Shown: piece by piece, positions 44,395 through 54,636 of the stretch
Position numbering within the stretch: the first letter of the stretch is position 1
Layout of the letters: each line of letters starts with the position of its first letter
NCBI GenBank assembly: GCA_944320105.1
Contig: CALUGA010000007.1
Location: 1-64,000, forward strand
DNA length: 64,000 nucleotides
Direction of reading: 5' to 3'
Origin: an uncultured Prevotella sp.
Lineage (GTDB): Bacteria > Bacteroidota > Bacteroidia > Bacteroidales > Bacteroidaceae
Notes under the pieces: generated by a model
Told to the model about the DNA's origin: nothing
What the model saw: only the letters and a program-made list of their open reading frames with translations
Database searches by the model: none
Made by a program: the position numbers and the translations under genes

Positions 44395-45477
44395 ATGAAA
44401 AAGGAACACATCCTAATCATGAGGTTCTCATCGCTCGGAGACGTGGCCATGACCGTGCCCGTGGTCTACTCGCTGGCCATGGCCTACCCCGACGTGCGCA
44501 TAACAGTGCTCAGCAGGGCATACGCGCGGGCGTTCTTCGAGGACTTAGCGCCCAACGTGAGCTTCATGGAGGCCGACATGAAAGGCGAATACCACGGCAT
44601 TCGCGGGCTGAACGCGCTCTACCGCCGCCTAACGGCGAAGAACTTCACGGCCATAGCCGACTTCCACGACGTGCTGCGCTCGGAATACCTGCGCATGAGG
44701 TTTACCGTGGAGGGATACCGCGTGGCCCACGTTGACAAGCACCGCAGGCTGCGCCGACTGCTCACCGCGCAGCACCACAAGCGCATGGAGCAGCTGCCGT
44801 CGCCCTTCAAGAACTATGCCGACACGCTGGCGCGACTGGGCTACCCCGTCACGCTGGGTTTCCGCTCGCTCTTCCCCGCCGAGGGGGGCAACCTCAACCT
44901 GCTGCCCGCCACCATCGGGGCAAAGCGCAACTACGAGCAATGGATAGGCATTGCGCCCTTTGCAGCCCACACCGGCAAGGTGTACCCGCCGAGGCTGATG
45001 CGCCAGGTAATCGCCATGCTGGCCGAACGCTACCCCAAGGCGCGCCTGTTCCTCTTCGGCCGCGGGCCGGAGGAGGAGAAGGCGTTCGACGAGTGGTGCG
45101 CCGCCGAGCCTCGCTGCGTCAATGTGGGGCGCATCCTTGAGGCCATGCAGCAGGAGCTTATACTCATGAGCCACCTCGACATAATGCTCTCCATGGACAG
45201 CGCCAACATGCATCTGGCTTCGATAGTTGGCACTCCGGTGGTAAGCGTGTGGGGAGCCACGCACCCGGCAGCGGGCTTCATGGGCTGGAACCAGACCGCT
45301 GAGCGCGCCGTGCAGATAGACCTGCCATGCCGGCCGTGCAGCATCTACGGCAACAAGCCCTGCCTCAGGGGCGACTATGCCTGCATGAAGAACATCCCGC
45401 CGGAGCAGGTAGTGGAGCGCATGGCGTTCGTGCTGGCAAAGACACAGACCGACAGGCTGCGCCCTCAGCAGCCGTAA
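44395..45477 (+). CDS. GT9 heptosyltransferase-like glycosyltransferase
   Basis: A 360-residue GT-B enzyme. N-terminal ILIMRFSSLGDVAMTVPVVYSLA is the classic GT9 opening. In the C-terminal half are IGIAPFAAHTGKVYPP, RLFLFGRGPEEEKAF and the nucleotide-sugar site SHLDIMLSMDSANMHLAS followed by GTPVVSVWGATHP. Members add heptose or a related sugar to the LPS inner core from an ADP-sugar. Cysteines near the C-terminus (CRPCSIYGNKPC) are common in this family. It is followed 64 bp later by a rubredoxin gene. Confidence 0.92.
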   Translation: MKKEHILIMRFSSLGDVAMTVPVVYSLAMAYPDVRITVLSRAYARAFFEDLAPNVSFMEADMKGEYHGIRGLNALYRRLTAKNFTAIADFHDVLRSEYLRMRFTVEGYRVAHVDKHRRLRRLLTAQHHKRMEQLPSPFKNYADTLARLGYPVTLGFRSLFPAEGGNLNLLPATIGAKRNYEQWIGIAPFAAHTGKVYPPRLMRQVIAMLAERYPKARLFLFGRGPEEEKAFDEWCAAEPRCVNVGRILEAMQQELILMSHLDIMLSMDSANMHLASIVGTPVVSVWGATHPAAGFMGWNQTAERAVQIDLPCRPCSIYGNKPCLRGDYACMKNIPPEQVVERMAFVLAKTQTDRLRPQQP

Positions 45478-45541
45478 GGCGCGGCCACGGGGCGCCAACA
45501 GCCTTGCAAGGCACTATAAACCAACTTAAAATACAAACATC

Positions 45542-45703
45542 ATGAAGAAGTACATTTGCGAAACCTGCGGCTACGTTTACGACCCCGCAGCCGGCGATCC
45601 TGACAACGGCATCGCCCCCGGAACAGCGTTTGAAGACCTGCCAGACGACTGGGTATGCCCGCTCTGCGGCGTGGGCAAGGACGACTTCAAGCCCGAAGAC
45701 TGA
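45542..45703 (+). CDS. Rubredoxin
   Basis: A 53-residue protein. [18 protein letters not shown] supplies the first CxxC (with CGY), and [14 protein letters not shown] the second CxxC (with CG), giving the four cysteines that bind one Fe. Aromatic and acidic residues are in the normal places ([14 protein letters not shown]). Rubredoxins carry single electrons, often to rubrerythrin or superoxide reductase in anaerobes. It is the last gene before a strong bidirectional terminator. Confidence 0.97.
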   Translation: MKKYICETCGYVYDPAAGDPDNGIAPGTAFEDLPDDWVCPLCGVGKDDFKPED

Positions 45704-45717
45704 AAGGAAGCTAAGCC

Positions 45718-45751
45718 AAGGGGGCTGCGCACAGCTGTGCGCAGCCCCCTT
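45718..45751. terminator. Bidirectional terminator, perfect 34-bp palindrome
   Basis: Each 17-nt half (AAGGGGGCTGCGCACAG and its complement) pairs completely. It lies between the convergent rubredoxin gene (stop 45703) and the methyltransferase gene (stop 45779). Confidence 0.85.
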
Positions 45752-45778
45752 AAACATCCGGCAGGCAGGGCAGAAGCG

Positions 45779-46312
45779 TCAGCAGAGCAACATGCTCCGG
45801 GCAAAGTGATACATCACGATGCCCGCCGTAACAGACACGTTCATGGAGTGCTTCGTGCCAAACTGCGGTATTTCGAGGCACCCGTCGCAAAGGTCTACCA
45901 CCTCCTGGCGCACGCCTTTCACCTCGTTGCCAAAGACAACGGCATACCGCCTGCCCCGTTCGGGGCAGAAGTGGTGGAGCATTGTGCTGCCCTCCGCCTG
46001 CTCCACGGCAAGCACCTCGTAGCCCGCCGAGCGCAGCCCTGCCACGGCCTCGGTGGCCGAGGCGTAGTAGCGCCACTCCACGCTGTCCTCAGCGCCGAGG
46101 GCGGTCTTGTGAATCTCGGTGCCCGGGGGCGTGGCGCTGATGCCGCAGAGGCACACCGCCTCTATGCGGAAGGCGTCGCCAGTGCGGAACACGCTGCCCA
46201 CGTTGTACATCGAACGCACGTCGTCGAGCACCACGACGAGCGGCATCTTGTCGGCCTCCTTGAACTCACTGACGCTCAGGCGGGCCATCTCTATAGTGCG
46301 AAGTTTCCTCAT
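45779..46312 (-). CDS. SpoU/TrmH-family RNA 2'-O-methyltransferase
   Basis: A 177-residue SPOUT enzyme. Motif 1 is VVVLDDVRSMYNVGSVFRTGDAF, motif 2 YAVVFGNEVKGV and motif 3 LEIPQFGTKHSMNVSVTAGIVMY, which form the trefoil knot and bind S-adenosylmethionine. It methylates ribose in tRNA or rRNA, and the target position cannot be told from sequence. The start at 46312 (MRKLRTIEMARLS) fits the family. The longer frame adds an unrelated extension. Confidence 0.9.
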   Translation of the reverse strand: MRKLRTIEMARLSVSEFKEADKMPLVVVLDDVRSMYNVGSVFRTGDAFRIEAVCLCGISATPPGTEIHKTALGAEDSVEWRYYASATEAVAGLRSAGYEVLAVEQAEGSTMLHHFCPERGRRYAVVFGNEVKGVRQEVVDLCDGCLEIPQFGTKHSMNVSVTAGIVMYHFARSMLLC

Positions 46313-46378
46313 CTTACATATTATATATATTAACCCGGCTGCCATCGGCGGCGCGGCCAAAGCCCGGCGGCCAGCCCG

Positions 46379-47281
46379 TCAGGCCCTGCGGCGCAGCGGA
46401 ATGCGGCGCAGCAAGGGGCGAGCCACTATCAACGTCACCGCAACGAGAATCATGAGCGCGCCGAGCGCTATGCGCCCGGTGATGTGCTCGCCAAACACTG
46501 CAGCCCCTATGGCGAGCGCGGTGACCGGCTCAAGCGCACCGATGATGGCGCTGTAAGTAGGCCCCACGTTCTTTATCGCGATGTTGATGAACAGTATCGG
46601 GATTATTGTAGGCACGAGGGCCACGCCCAGCACGTTGGCCACCGAGGCGGCGTCGGCACCCACCGGGCTGAGCCTGAGGCCGAAGCCGGTGAGCGCAAAG
46701 AACAGCACTGCCCCCGAGGCGAGCACCCAGAACGTCATGCGGGCCGACGGCACGGTGCGCAGGGCGGAGTGGTCGACGCCCACGATGTAGACGGCGTAGG
46801 CCAGCGAAGAGGCCACCACGAGCAGCAGCCCCACTGTGCTGAGGGCTCCGGAGCCGTCGCCCTGGTAGAGCATGGCTATGCCGGCAGTGGCCAGCGCGAT
46901 GCAACCGTAGGTAAGCAGCGACGCCCGCTCATGGAAGAAGAGCGTCATTATCACCGCCACGAGTATGGGATAGATGAACAGGATGGAGCAAGCCACGCCC
47001 GCATCCATGTAAAGGAAGCTCTGGTAGAGCGTCTGCGAAGAGATGGCGAACACCAGTCCGGCCGGCACGAGCGTGGCCATCTGGCGGCGGCTCACGGCAA
47101 GACTGTGGCCCGAGAGCAGCAAGGCAGCCCCCAGCACGAGCGCGGCGATGGCGAAACGGTAGAAGAGCACCGACTCCACATCCATGCCCCGGGCATACAG
47201 GTTGAGCGAGAAGAGCGGGTTGGTGCCATATGCCACGGCGGCTGTGACGCCGCATACGGCCCCCTTCAGCGAGCTATTCAT
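46379..47281 (-). CDS. EamA/DMT superfamily transporter
   Basis: A 300-residue protein with ten predicted helices in two EamA repeats. Repeat 1 begins KGAVCGVTAAVAYGTNPLFS and repeat 2 near LLLVVASSLAYAVYIVG, with the C-terminal feature TYSAIIGALEPVTALAIGAA. Such carriers move small metabolites, most often by export, and the substrate is unknown. Its start overlaps the stop of the YjbQ gene by 8 bp, so the two are coupled. Confidence 0.88.
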   Translation of the reverse strand: MNSSLKGAVCGVTAAVAYGTNPLFSLNLYARGMDVESVLFYRFAIAALVLGAALLLSGHSLAVSRRQMATLVPAGLVFAISSQTLYQSFLYMDAGVACSILFIYPILVAVIMTLFFHERASLLTYGCIALATAGIAMLYQGDGSGALSTVGLLLVVASSLAYAVYIVGVDHSALRTVPSARMTFWVLASGAVLFFALTGFGLRLSPVGADAASVANVLGVALVPTIIPILFINIAIKNVGPTYSAIIGALEPVTALAIGAAVFGEHITGRIALGALMILVAVTLIVARPLLRRIPLRRRA

Positions 47282-47705
47282 CGCCGCCCCCTTCCCCCAC
47301 TACGGTGGCAACGAGGGCGCGCGGGCCGCCGTGGTTGCGGAACTCGCAGAGGTATATGCCCTGCCACGTGCCGAGGTTGAGCCGCCCGCCGGTGACGGGC
47401 AGCGTGAGGCTGACGCCCGCCAGGGCCGACTTGGCGTGGGCGGGCATATCGTCGGGGCCTTCGAGCGTGTGGGTGTATTCGGGCCGGTTCTCGGGCACAA
47501 GGCGGTTGAACACGGTCTCCATGTCGCGGCGCACGTCGGGGTCGGCGTTTTCGCCGAGGCATATGCCGCACGAAGTGTGCTTCACAAAGAGGTGGACAAG
47601 GCCGCACCGTGGCAGCGGCGGCAGTTGCGCCATCACCTCGCGGGTTACGAGGTGGAAGCCCCTTGGGCGGGGCGCAAGCCTGACTTCAGTCTGTCTTATT
47701 GTCAT
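47274..47705 (-). CDS. YjbQ/UPF0047 family protein
   Basis: A 143-residue protein of family length. The signature LFVKHTSCGICLGENADPDVRRD and the later LGTWQGIYLCEFRNHGG hold the conserved His, Glu and Asp residues. Family members show weak thiamine-phosphate synthase activity and are named for it, though the true role is uncertain. A TAATTTTG box lies on the minus strand at 47726-47733, 20 nt before the ATG. The next 240 bp separate it from the divergent glycosyltransferase gene. Confidence 0.9.
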   Translation of the reverse strand: MTIRQTEVRLAPRPRGFHLVTREVMAQLPPLPRCGLVHLFVKHTSCGICLGENADPDVRRDMETVFNRLVPENRPEYTHTLEGPDDMPAHAKSALAGVSLTLPVTGGRLNLGTWQGIYLCEFRNHGGPRALVATVVGEGGGDE

Positions 47706-47975
47706 GGTTACTTATTTTGCGGCTGCAAAATTAGTCAAAAAAGCGTTACGCCAATGCGCCGCAGGGCTTAAAAATGGCAAGAGTGCCACGCGCAGAGCCT
47801 TAGCGACAGCCCAAAGCGGGCGCGTAACCACATTTTAACACCGGCTACACGCGGAGTTAACACGGCCGCAGTAATTTTACCGCCGGACAACGGGAAGCGG
47901 GCCGCAGGCAACGCACTGGCAGCCAACGCCCCCGCTGCCGACATAATATATCGACGGTTTTAACGTTATAAAAAC

Positions 47976-49103
47976 ATGAAAGTGTTATTCATTGTGCAGG
48001 GCGAGGGCCGCGGACACCTTACGCAGGCCCTCACTATGGAGGCCCTGTTGCGCTCGGCAGGCCACGAAGTGGCCGAGGTGCTGGTGGGCAAGAGCAACGC
48101 ACGCGAGCTGCCCGAATTCTTCACGCGGGCCATAAAGGCGCCGGTGAGGCTCTTCGACAGCCCCAACTTCCTGCCCACCGCAGCCAACAAGCGGTGCAGC
48201 CTGCCGCGCAGCGTGGCCTACAACGTGCTGCGGCTGCCGGCCTTCGCCCGCAGCGTGGCCATGCTGCACAGGCGCATAGCGGCAGGCGACGTGGACTTGG
48301 TGGTGAACTTTTACGAGCTGCTCACGGGCATCACCTACTTCTTCTTCCGCCCGGCAGTGCCGCAGGTGAGCATCGGCCACCAGTACCTCTTCCTCCACCG
48401 CGACTTCAAGCTGCCCCAAACAGGCCGCCTAAGCCTCGCCATGCTGCGCCTCTTCACGCGGATAACGAGCCTCGGGGCTGCCAAACGGCTCGCCCTGTCG
48501 TTCCGCCCCATGGCCGACGACGAGGGCCACCGCATCGCCGTGGTGCCGCCACTGCTGCGCCGCGAGGTGTTCGGGCTGAAGCCGGAGCAAGGCGACTACC
48601 TGCACGGATATATGCTCAACACTGGCTTTGCGCGCACCATAGAGGAATGGCACAAGGGCCACAAGGACGTGCCACTGCACTTCTTTTGGGACAAGCGCGG
48701 CGCAGCCAAGGTTACAAAGGTAGACTCCACACTGGAGTTCCACCGCCTCGACGACCACGACTTCCTCCGTTCGCTGGCCTCATGCCGAGCCTACGCCACC
48801 ACAGCAGGCTTCGAATCAGTATGCGAGGCGATGTACTTCGGCAAGCCAATACTGATGGTGCCGGCCCACATTGAGCAAGACTGCAACGCCTACGACGCCT
48901 GCCGCTGCGGCGCGGGCATAACGGCTCCCGACTTCGACCTGAGCCGCCTCGTAAGCTTCGCCGCCACTTACAAGCCGTCGGCAGAGTTCCGCCTATGGGC
49001 AGAGAGCTGCGCCCGCCGCATGGTGCCGTGCCTGGAAAAGGCCGCCGAAACGGTGCCGGTGTACCCGCTCTCCATAGCCTCGCTACGCTCGATGATACCA
49101 TAG
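47976..49103 (+). CDS. GT-B glycosyltransferase, GT28/MurG-like
   Basis: A 375-residue protein. It opens MKVLFIVQGEGRGHLTQAL, a Gly-rich loop after the first strand as in MurG and UDP-glucuronosyltransferase-like enzymes. The C-terminal nucleotide-sugar site is ATTAGFESVCEAMYFGKPIL followed by MVPAHIEQDCNA. No signal peptide. Acceptor and donor are unknown. The family is common in Bacteroidetes and is often left as 'glycosyltransferase family protein'. Monocistronic. Confidence 0.8.
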   Translation: MKVLFIVQGEGRGHLTQALTMEALLRSAGHEVAEVLVGKSNARELPEFFTRAIKAPVRLFDSPNFLPTAANKRCSLPRSVAYNVLRLPAFARSVAMLHRRIAAGDVDLVVNFYELLTGITYFFFRPAVPQVSIGHQYLFLHRDFKLPQTGRLSLAMLRLFTRITSLGAAKRLALSFRPMADDEGHRIAVVPPLLRREVFGLKPEQGDYLHGYMLNTGFARTIEEWHKGHKDVPLHFFWDKRGAAKVTKVDSTLEFHRLDDHDFLRSLASCRAYATTAGFESVCEAMYFGKPILMVPAHIEQDCNAYDACRCGAGITAPDFDLSRLVSFAATYKPSAEFRLWAESCARRMVPCLEKAAETVPVYPLSIASLRSMIP

Positions 49104-49212
49104 GGTAATTTGGAATTACGAGTTTTTAATTACGAATTATGGCAGGCCGCAACCCGGCAAGGCCGTAAACAATGTTTACAATAGCCTTGGCAAGAAGCCG
49201 CCAAGGCAGCAT

Positions 49213-49309
49213 TGAAATGCAAAACGGGCTGTTTCGCGTGGCGAAACAGCCCGTTTTAGCCTCCCAAACGTGCCGTTTTGCAGTGCGAAACGGCACGTTT
49301 CGCAACCCA
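49213..49309. repeat. Dispersed hairpin repeat, copy 6
   Basis: Two adjacent strong hairpins. AAAACGGGCTGTTTCGC (49221-49237) pairs perfectly with its complement at 49241-49257 around GTG. AAACGTGCCGTTTTGC (49266-49281) pairs with 49285-49300 (one G-T pair) around AGT. It is the clearest copy of the family, in the 347-bp gap between the glycosyltransferase and nucleoside kinase genes. I see no gene in that gap. Confidence 0.85.
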
Positions 49310-49450
49310 TTGAGGCACAGATAGTTGCACAAAACATAAAATTCCATTACAAAGCCATGCGCCACGCGATGCCCGCCGAACCGCAAGAACACGACTGCCG
49401 AGCAGCGCTTGCGGCCCCTGGAAGCACGCCCGGCCACACCGGCAAGCCCG

Positions 49451-51112
49451 TCAGTACTTGAACGAACTGCCCCCGAGGAACTCGCGCAGCAGCGACGTTG
49501 AAGGCACCTGGCGGTTGGGTATGGGTCTGATGTACTTGAGGAACTTCAGCAGGCGGTAGGCTTCGCTGTACTCGTCGGCGTTCTCAGGCACAAGCTCAAG
49601 CAGCGGCTCGGCCTGCGACTTGAGCACCGCCAGCTCAAAGAGCATGGCCGTGTTGAACATGGCGTCGGCATTCTCCTGGAACGGGAATATCCACTTGTTC
49701 TCGCCGGAGCGCACCGACGGCCAGCGGCGAAGCGTCTCGCGGGCCGACACCCCGCGGTACTTGTAGTCGCGGATGATGCGCCGCAGCAGTCGGTTGTCGG
49801 TAGTAGGGATGTAGTTGTGCGAATCGAGCAGGATGGTGGTAAGCGCCGATGCGTAAACGCGATAGATGAGCGGGGCGGGTATCTTGGCCGTAAGCTCGGG
49901 GTTGAGCGCGTGTATGCCCTCCACCACGAGCACCTCGTTGCCTTGCAGGCGCAGCTTTCGCCCGCTCTTCTCGCTGCGCCCCGTCTGGAAGTTATAGCGC
50001 GGCAGCTCCACCTCCTCGCCCTTGAAGAGGGCAATCATCTGCTCGTTAAGCAAGTCGAGGTTGAGCGCGTGCAGGTGCTCAAAGTCGTAGTCGCCCTTGT
50101 CGTCCTTGGGCGTAAGCTCGCGGTCAACGAAGTAATCGTCGAGCGAAATCGGCACGGGGTGCAGCCCGTTGGCCAGCAGCTGTATGGAGAGACGCTTGCA
50201 GGTGGTGGTCTTCCCGCTCGACGACGGCCCGGCGATGAGCACCATCTTCACTCCCCGTCGGTCGGCAATGTCCTCGGCAATGTTCACTATCTTCTTCTCC
50301 TGCAGTGCCTCCGAGAGGTTTATGAGCTGCGTGGCGTGCCCCCGGTCGATAGCCCCGTTGAGGTCGCCGATGGTGCGCAGGCCCAGAATCTGCTGCCAGC
50401 GGTGGTGCTCCTTGAATATCTCGAAGAGCTTGTCCTGCTTGAGGTATTCGCCCAGCCGCGACGGGTCGTCCATCGAAGGTATGCGCAGCAGCAATCCATC
50501 GAAGTACTTCTCAAGCCCGAAGAGGTGGAGGTAGGCCGTGTTTGTGAGCACGGTGCCGTAGTAATTGTCCACGTATCCGTCTATCTCATAATACGTGGTG
50601 TAGAGGCTTCCCACGCTTTCGAGCAGTTTTACCTTCGATTTTGAGCCGAGCGCGCGAAACTTCTCGATGGCTTCCTCGGTGGTGGTTTCGTGGCGGTGTA
50701 TGGGCAGCGCCATGTCGATTATCTCCTGCATTCGGGCGCGCAGGCGGTCAACGTCGTCGTAGCTCACGTCGCGCCCTATGTTGAGGTCGCAGTAGTAGCC
50801 GTTCGACACAGGTATGTCGATGTAGACCTTTCCCTCTGGGTAGAGGTCGTGCACGGCCTTGCAGAGCACGAAGAAGAGGCTTCGCACGTATGCGCGCCAG
50901 CCCGACGTGGAGCGCAGCGAGAGGAACTCAACGTCCTTGTTGTTGTAAACGCGGTAGTGCATGCCCTCCACGCGGTTGTTCACCTTGGCGCTTACGGGGC
51001 CGAACTCCATGCTCAGCCCAAATTCATCGTAAACCTCAGAAAGTGTGCTCCCTATTCGTATGTTTTGCGTTTTTTTGTTATTTTTGCAACGTATTTGCAG
51101 CATCTGTTCCAT
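49451..51112 (-). CDS. Nucleoside (uridine) kinase with TGS-like N-terminus
   Basis: A 553-residue protein. Residues 1-60 resemble a TGS/ubiquitin-like domain, and 60-240 resemble the second editing-type domain of threonyl-tRNA synthetase. The C-terminal half is a uridine-kinase-like P-loop domain: VLIAGPSSSGKTTTCKRL (P-loop 295-302), ISLDDYFVDRELTPKDDKGDYDFEHL (substrate and Mg), and VVEGIHALNP. This long form is conserved in Bacteroidetes and Firmicutes and annotated as nucleoside kinase. It presumably salvages uridine or cytidine. An alternative ATG lies three codons in. Confidence 0.88.
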   Translation of the reverse strand: MEQMLQIRCKNNKKTQNIRIGSTLSEVYDEFGLSMEFGPVSAKVNNRVEGMHYRVYNNKDVEFLSLRSTSGWRAYVRSLFFVLCKAVHDLYPEGKVYIDIPVSNGYYCDLNIGRDVSYDDVDRLRARMQEIIDMALPIHRHETTTEEAIEKFRALGSKSKVKLLESVGSLYTTYYEIDGYVDNYYGTVLTNTAYLHLFGLEKYFDGLLLRIPSMDDPSRLGEYLKQDKLFEIFKEHHRWQQILGLRTIGDLNGAIDRGHATQLINLSEALQEKKIVNIAEDIADRRGVKMVLIAGPSSSGKTTTCKRLSIQLLANGLHPVPISLDDYFVDRELTPKDDKGDYDFEHLHALNLDLLNEQMIALFKGEEVELPRYNFQTGRSEKSGRKLRLQGNEVLVVEGIHALNPELTAKIPAPLIYRVYASALTTILLDSHNYIPTTDNRLLRRIIRDYKYRGVSARETLRRWPSVRSGENKWIFPFQENADAMFNTAMLFELAVLKSQAEPLLELVPENADEYSEAYRLLKFLKYIRPIPNRQVPSTSLLREFLGGSSFKY

Positions 51113-51198
51113 AACGAAAGTCTTTTAGGATTAACGTTCGTAAAGTTACGCCGTTTTTCCGACATTGCGCAACATGGCCAAACAAATTATATTAAAAT

Positions 51199-52917
51199 AT
51201 GTCGATTTGGATATTTTTTAGGCTTATGGCCCCCATCGCCGCGCCCGCGCACCGCCACAAGGCGGCAGGGCAGGCCGCAAGGCAGCCCCGCCGGGGGGCC
51301 GCAAGGAGGGCGGCTGCCACCATAGCGCTCGCCACCACCCTCGCCACGGCTGCCTCGGGGCAGGCCCCCGCATGGGGAGACCTGGGCGACGGCACCTATG
51401 CCAACCCCGTGCTCAACGCCGACTACAGCGACCCCGACGTGATTCGCGTGGGGCAGAAGTACTACATGGTGGCCTCCGACTTCCACTACATAGGCATGCA
51501 GGTGCTCGAATCAGACGACATGGTGAACTGGACAGTGGTGAGCCAGGTGTACGACCGCTTCGGCTTCCCGGGCTGGGACAGCAACAAACGCTACGCCGGA
51601 GGCTCCTGGGCGCCAAGCATACGATGGCACGACGGGCGCTTCTTTGTGTTCTTCTGCACGCCCCACGAGGGTCTGTTCATGAGCACCGCCACCGATGCGC
51701 GCGGCCCGTGGACGCCGCTGCACTGCGTGAAGGAGGTGGAGAAGTGGGAAGACCCCTGCCCTTTCTGGGATGACGATGGGCAGGCCTACCTGGGCCACAG
51801 CGTCCACGGCGCAGGCCCGATAATAGTGCACCGCATGGCGCCCGACGGCTCGCGCCTGCTCGACGAGGGCCGCACCGTGTACCAAGGCCCCGTGGCCGAA
51901 GGCACGAAATGGCTAAAGCGGGGCGGCTACTACTACCTGAGCATACCCGAGGGCGGCGTGGAGCGGGGCTGGCAAACGGTGCTGCGCTCGCGCAACATAT
52001 ATGGCCCCTACGAGCGGCGCGTGGTGCTCGAGCAAGGCTCGACGCCCGTGAACGGGCCTCACCAGGGCGCACTCGTCGACACGCCGGGCGGACAGTGGTG
52101 GTTCTACCACTTCCAGTCGGCCGGCCCCAGGGGCCGCGTAGTCCACCTTCAGCCCGTGAAGTGGGCCGAGGGATGGCCGCAGATAGGCACCGACCTCGAC
52201 GGCAACGGCATAGGCGATCCCGTGGCCCGCCACGCCAAGCCCGCCACGGGAGCACAGGCCAAGCCCTCGCTACCGCAGGCGAGCGACACCTTCGACGGCA
52301 CCGCGCTCTACTGGCGGGGCAGCAGCCGGTCGGCCCTGATGCCGCAGTGGCAGTGGTGCCACAACCCCGCCGACGGCGCATGGAGCCTCAGCGAGCGGCC
52401 GGGCTGGCTCACGCTCCACGCACTCCGGGCCGACAGCCTGCGCCTTTGCCGCGGCATGCTCACGCAGAAGGCCATGGGATACAGCGGCACAGCCACCACC
52501 ACCGTTGAGCTGGCCGACAGCGCCGGCGGCTGCCTTGCCGGCCTGCTCTGCATGGGCAGGCAGTTCAGGGCCGTGGGGCTGTGCGCCGAGGGCATAGCCG
52601 TGGAGTGCGGCGGGCAGCGCACCATAGTGGCGCGGGGCAGCTTCAAGAGGGCCAGCCTGCGAGTGGCAAGCGACATGAAGGCCAACGTACACCGCTTTTA
52701 CTACAGCCTCGACGGCACCCACTTCCTGCCCGCAGGCGAGCCGTTTGCCATGCGCGACGGCTACTGGAAGGGCGTAAGGCTCGGCCTCTTCTGCTACAAC
52801 ACGAGGGGCAACGGAGGCTCCGCCGCGTTCGACAGCTTCACATACAACGTAGACAAGCTGCCCGAGGAGCTGCCATCGTCAGTCGGCTGCAAAGCTTTTA
52901 CGCCGGCAGCGGAATAA
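51199..52917 (+). CDS. GH43-family glycoside hydrolase
   Basis: A 572-residue exported enzyme. The five-bladed propeller starts with YANPVLNADYSDPDVIRVG (catalytic base Asp about 78), then WAPSIRWHDGRFFVFF, WEDPCPFWDDDGQAYL (pKa-modulating Asp) and VAEGTKWLKRGGYYYLSIPE (general acid Glu). The C-terminal 180 residues form a beta-sandwich of the GH43 C2 type (WRGSSRSALMPQWQWCHNP). Activity is likely beta-xylosidase or alpha-L-arabinofuranosidase. The N-terminus is odd: a long basic lead (about 38 residues) precedes the hydrophobic signal core AAATIALATTLATAAS. ATG at 51226 is equally possible. Confidence 0.85.
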   Translation: MSIWIFFRLMAPIAAPAHRHKAAGQAARQPRRGAARRAAATIALATTLATAASGQAPAWGDLGDGTYANPVLNADYSDPDVIRVGQKYYMVASDFHYIGMQVLESDDMVNWTVVSQVYDRFGFPGWDSNKRYAGGSWAPSIRWHDGRFFVFFCTPHEGLFMSTATDARGPWTPLHCVKEVEKWEDPCPFWDDDGQAYLGHSVHGAGPIIVHRMAPDGSRLLDEGRTVYQGPVAEGTKWLKRGGYYYLSIPEGGVERGWQTVLRSRNIYGPYERRVVLEQGSTPVNGPHQGALVDTPGGQWWFYHFQSAGPRGRVVHLQPVKWAEGWPQIGTDLDGNGIGDPVARHAKPATGAQAKPSLPQASDTFDGTALYWRGSSRSALMPQWQWCHNPADGAWSLSERPGWLTLHALRADSLRLCRGMLTQKAMGYSGTATTTVELADSAGGCLAGLLCMGRQFRAVGLCAEGIAVECGGQRTIVARGSFKRASLRVASDMKANVHRFYYSLDGTHFLPAGEPFAMRDGYWKGVRLGLFCYNTRGNGGSAAFDSFTYNVDKLPEELPSSVGCKAFTPAAE

Positions 52918-52919
52918 TA

Positions 52920-52966
52920 AACACGGGCCGCAGCCACGCCTATGCGACGTGGCTGCGGCCCGTGTT
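52920..52966. terminator. Bidirectional terminator, 19-bp stem
   Basis: AACACGGGCCGCAGCCACG (52920-52938) pairs perfectly with 52948-52966 around a 9-nt loop, between the convergent GH43 and sulfatase genes. Confidence 0.85.
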
Positions 52967-52995
52967 CCATAACTTTCCATTGTCGTTCGCGCCCC

Positions 52996-54432
<1,437 letters not shown>

Positions 54433-54603
54433 GAGCGGGTGCGGTTAGTTGTCATATTCTCTGCAAAGGTAGCTCAAAAAACCGACACTGCGAAGCCTCG
54501 GGCAGGCAAATTGCGTGGCCACGTGCGCAATGAGAGCCTGCCCAAAGGTAAAAAATGCACTCTTTTCCGTAATCCATGTAACCGCCATGAGCGAAATATT
54601 GCT

Positions 54604-54611
54604 TACCTTTG
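54604..54611 (+). promoter_or_regulatory. -7 box of the AraC pair
   Basis: TACCTTTG, 25 nt before the ATG at 54637. The -33 region has no clear TTTG, which fits an activated or weak promoter. Confidence 0.5.
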
Positions 54612-54636
54612 CACTACAAACAAAAAGCGCAACGAC

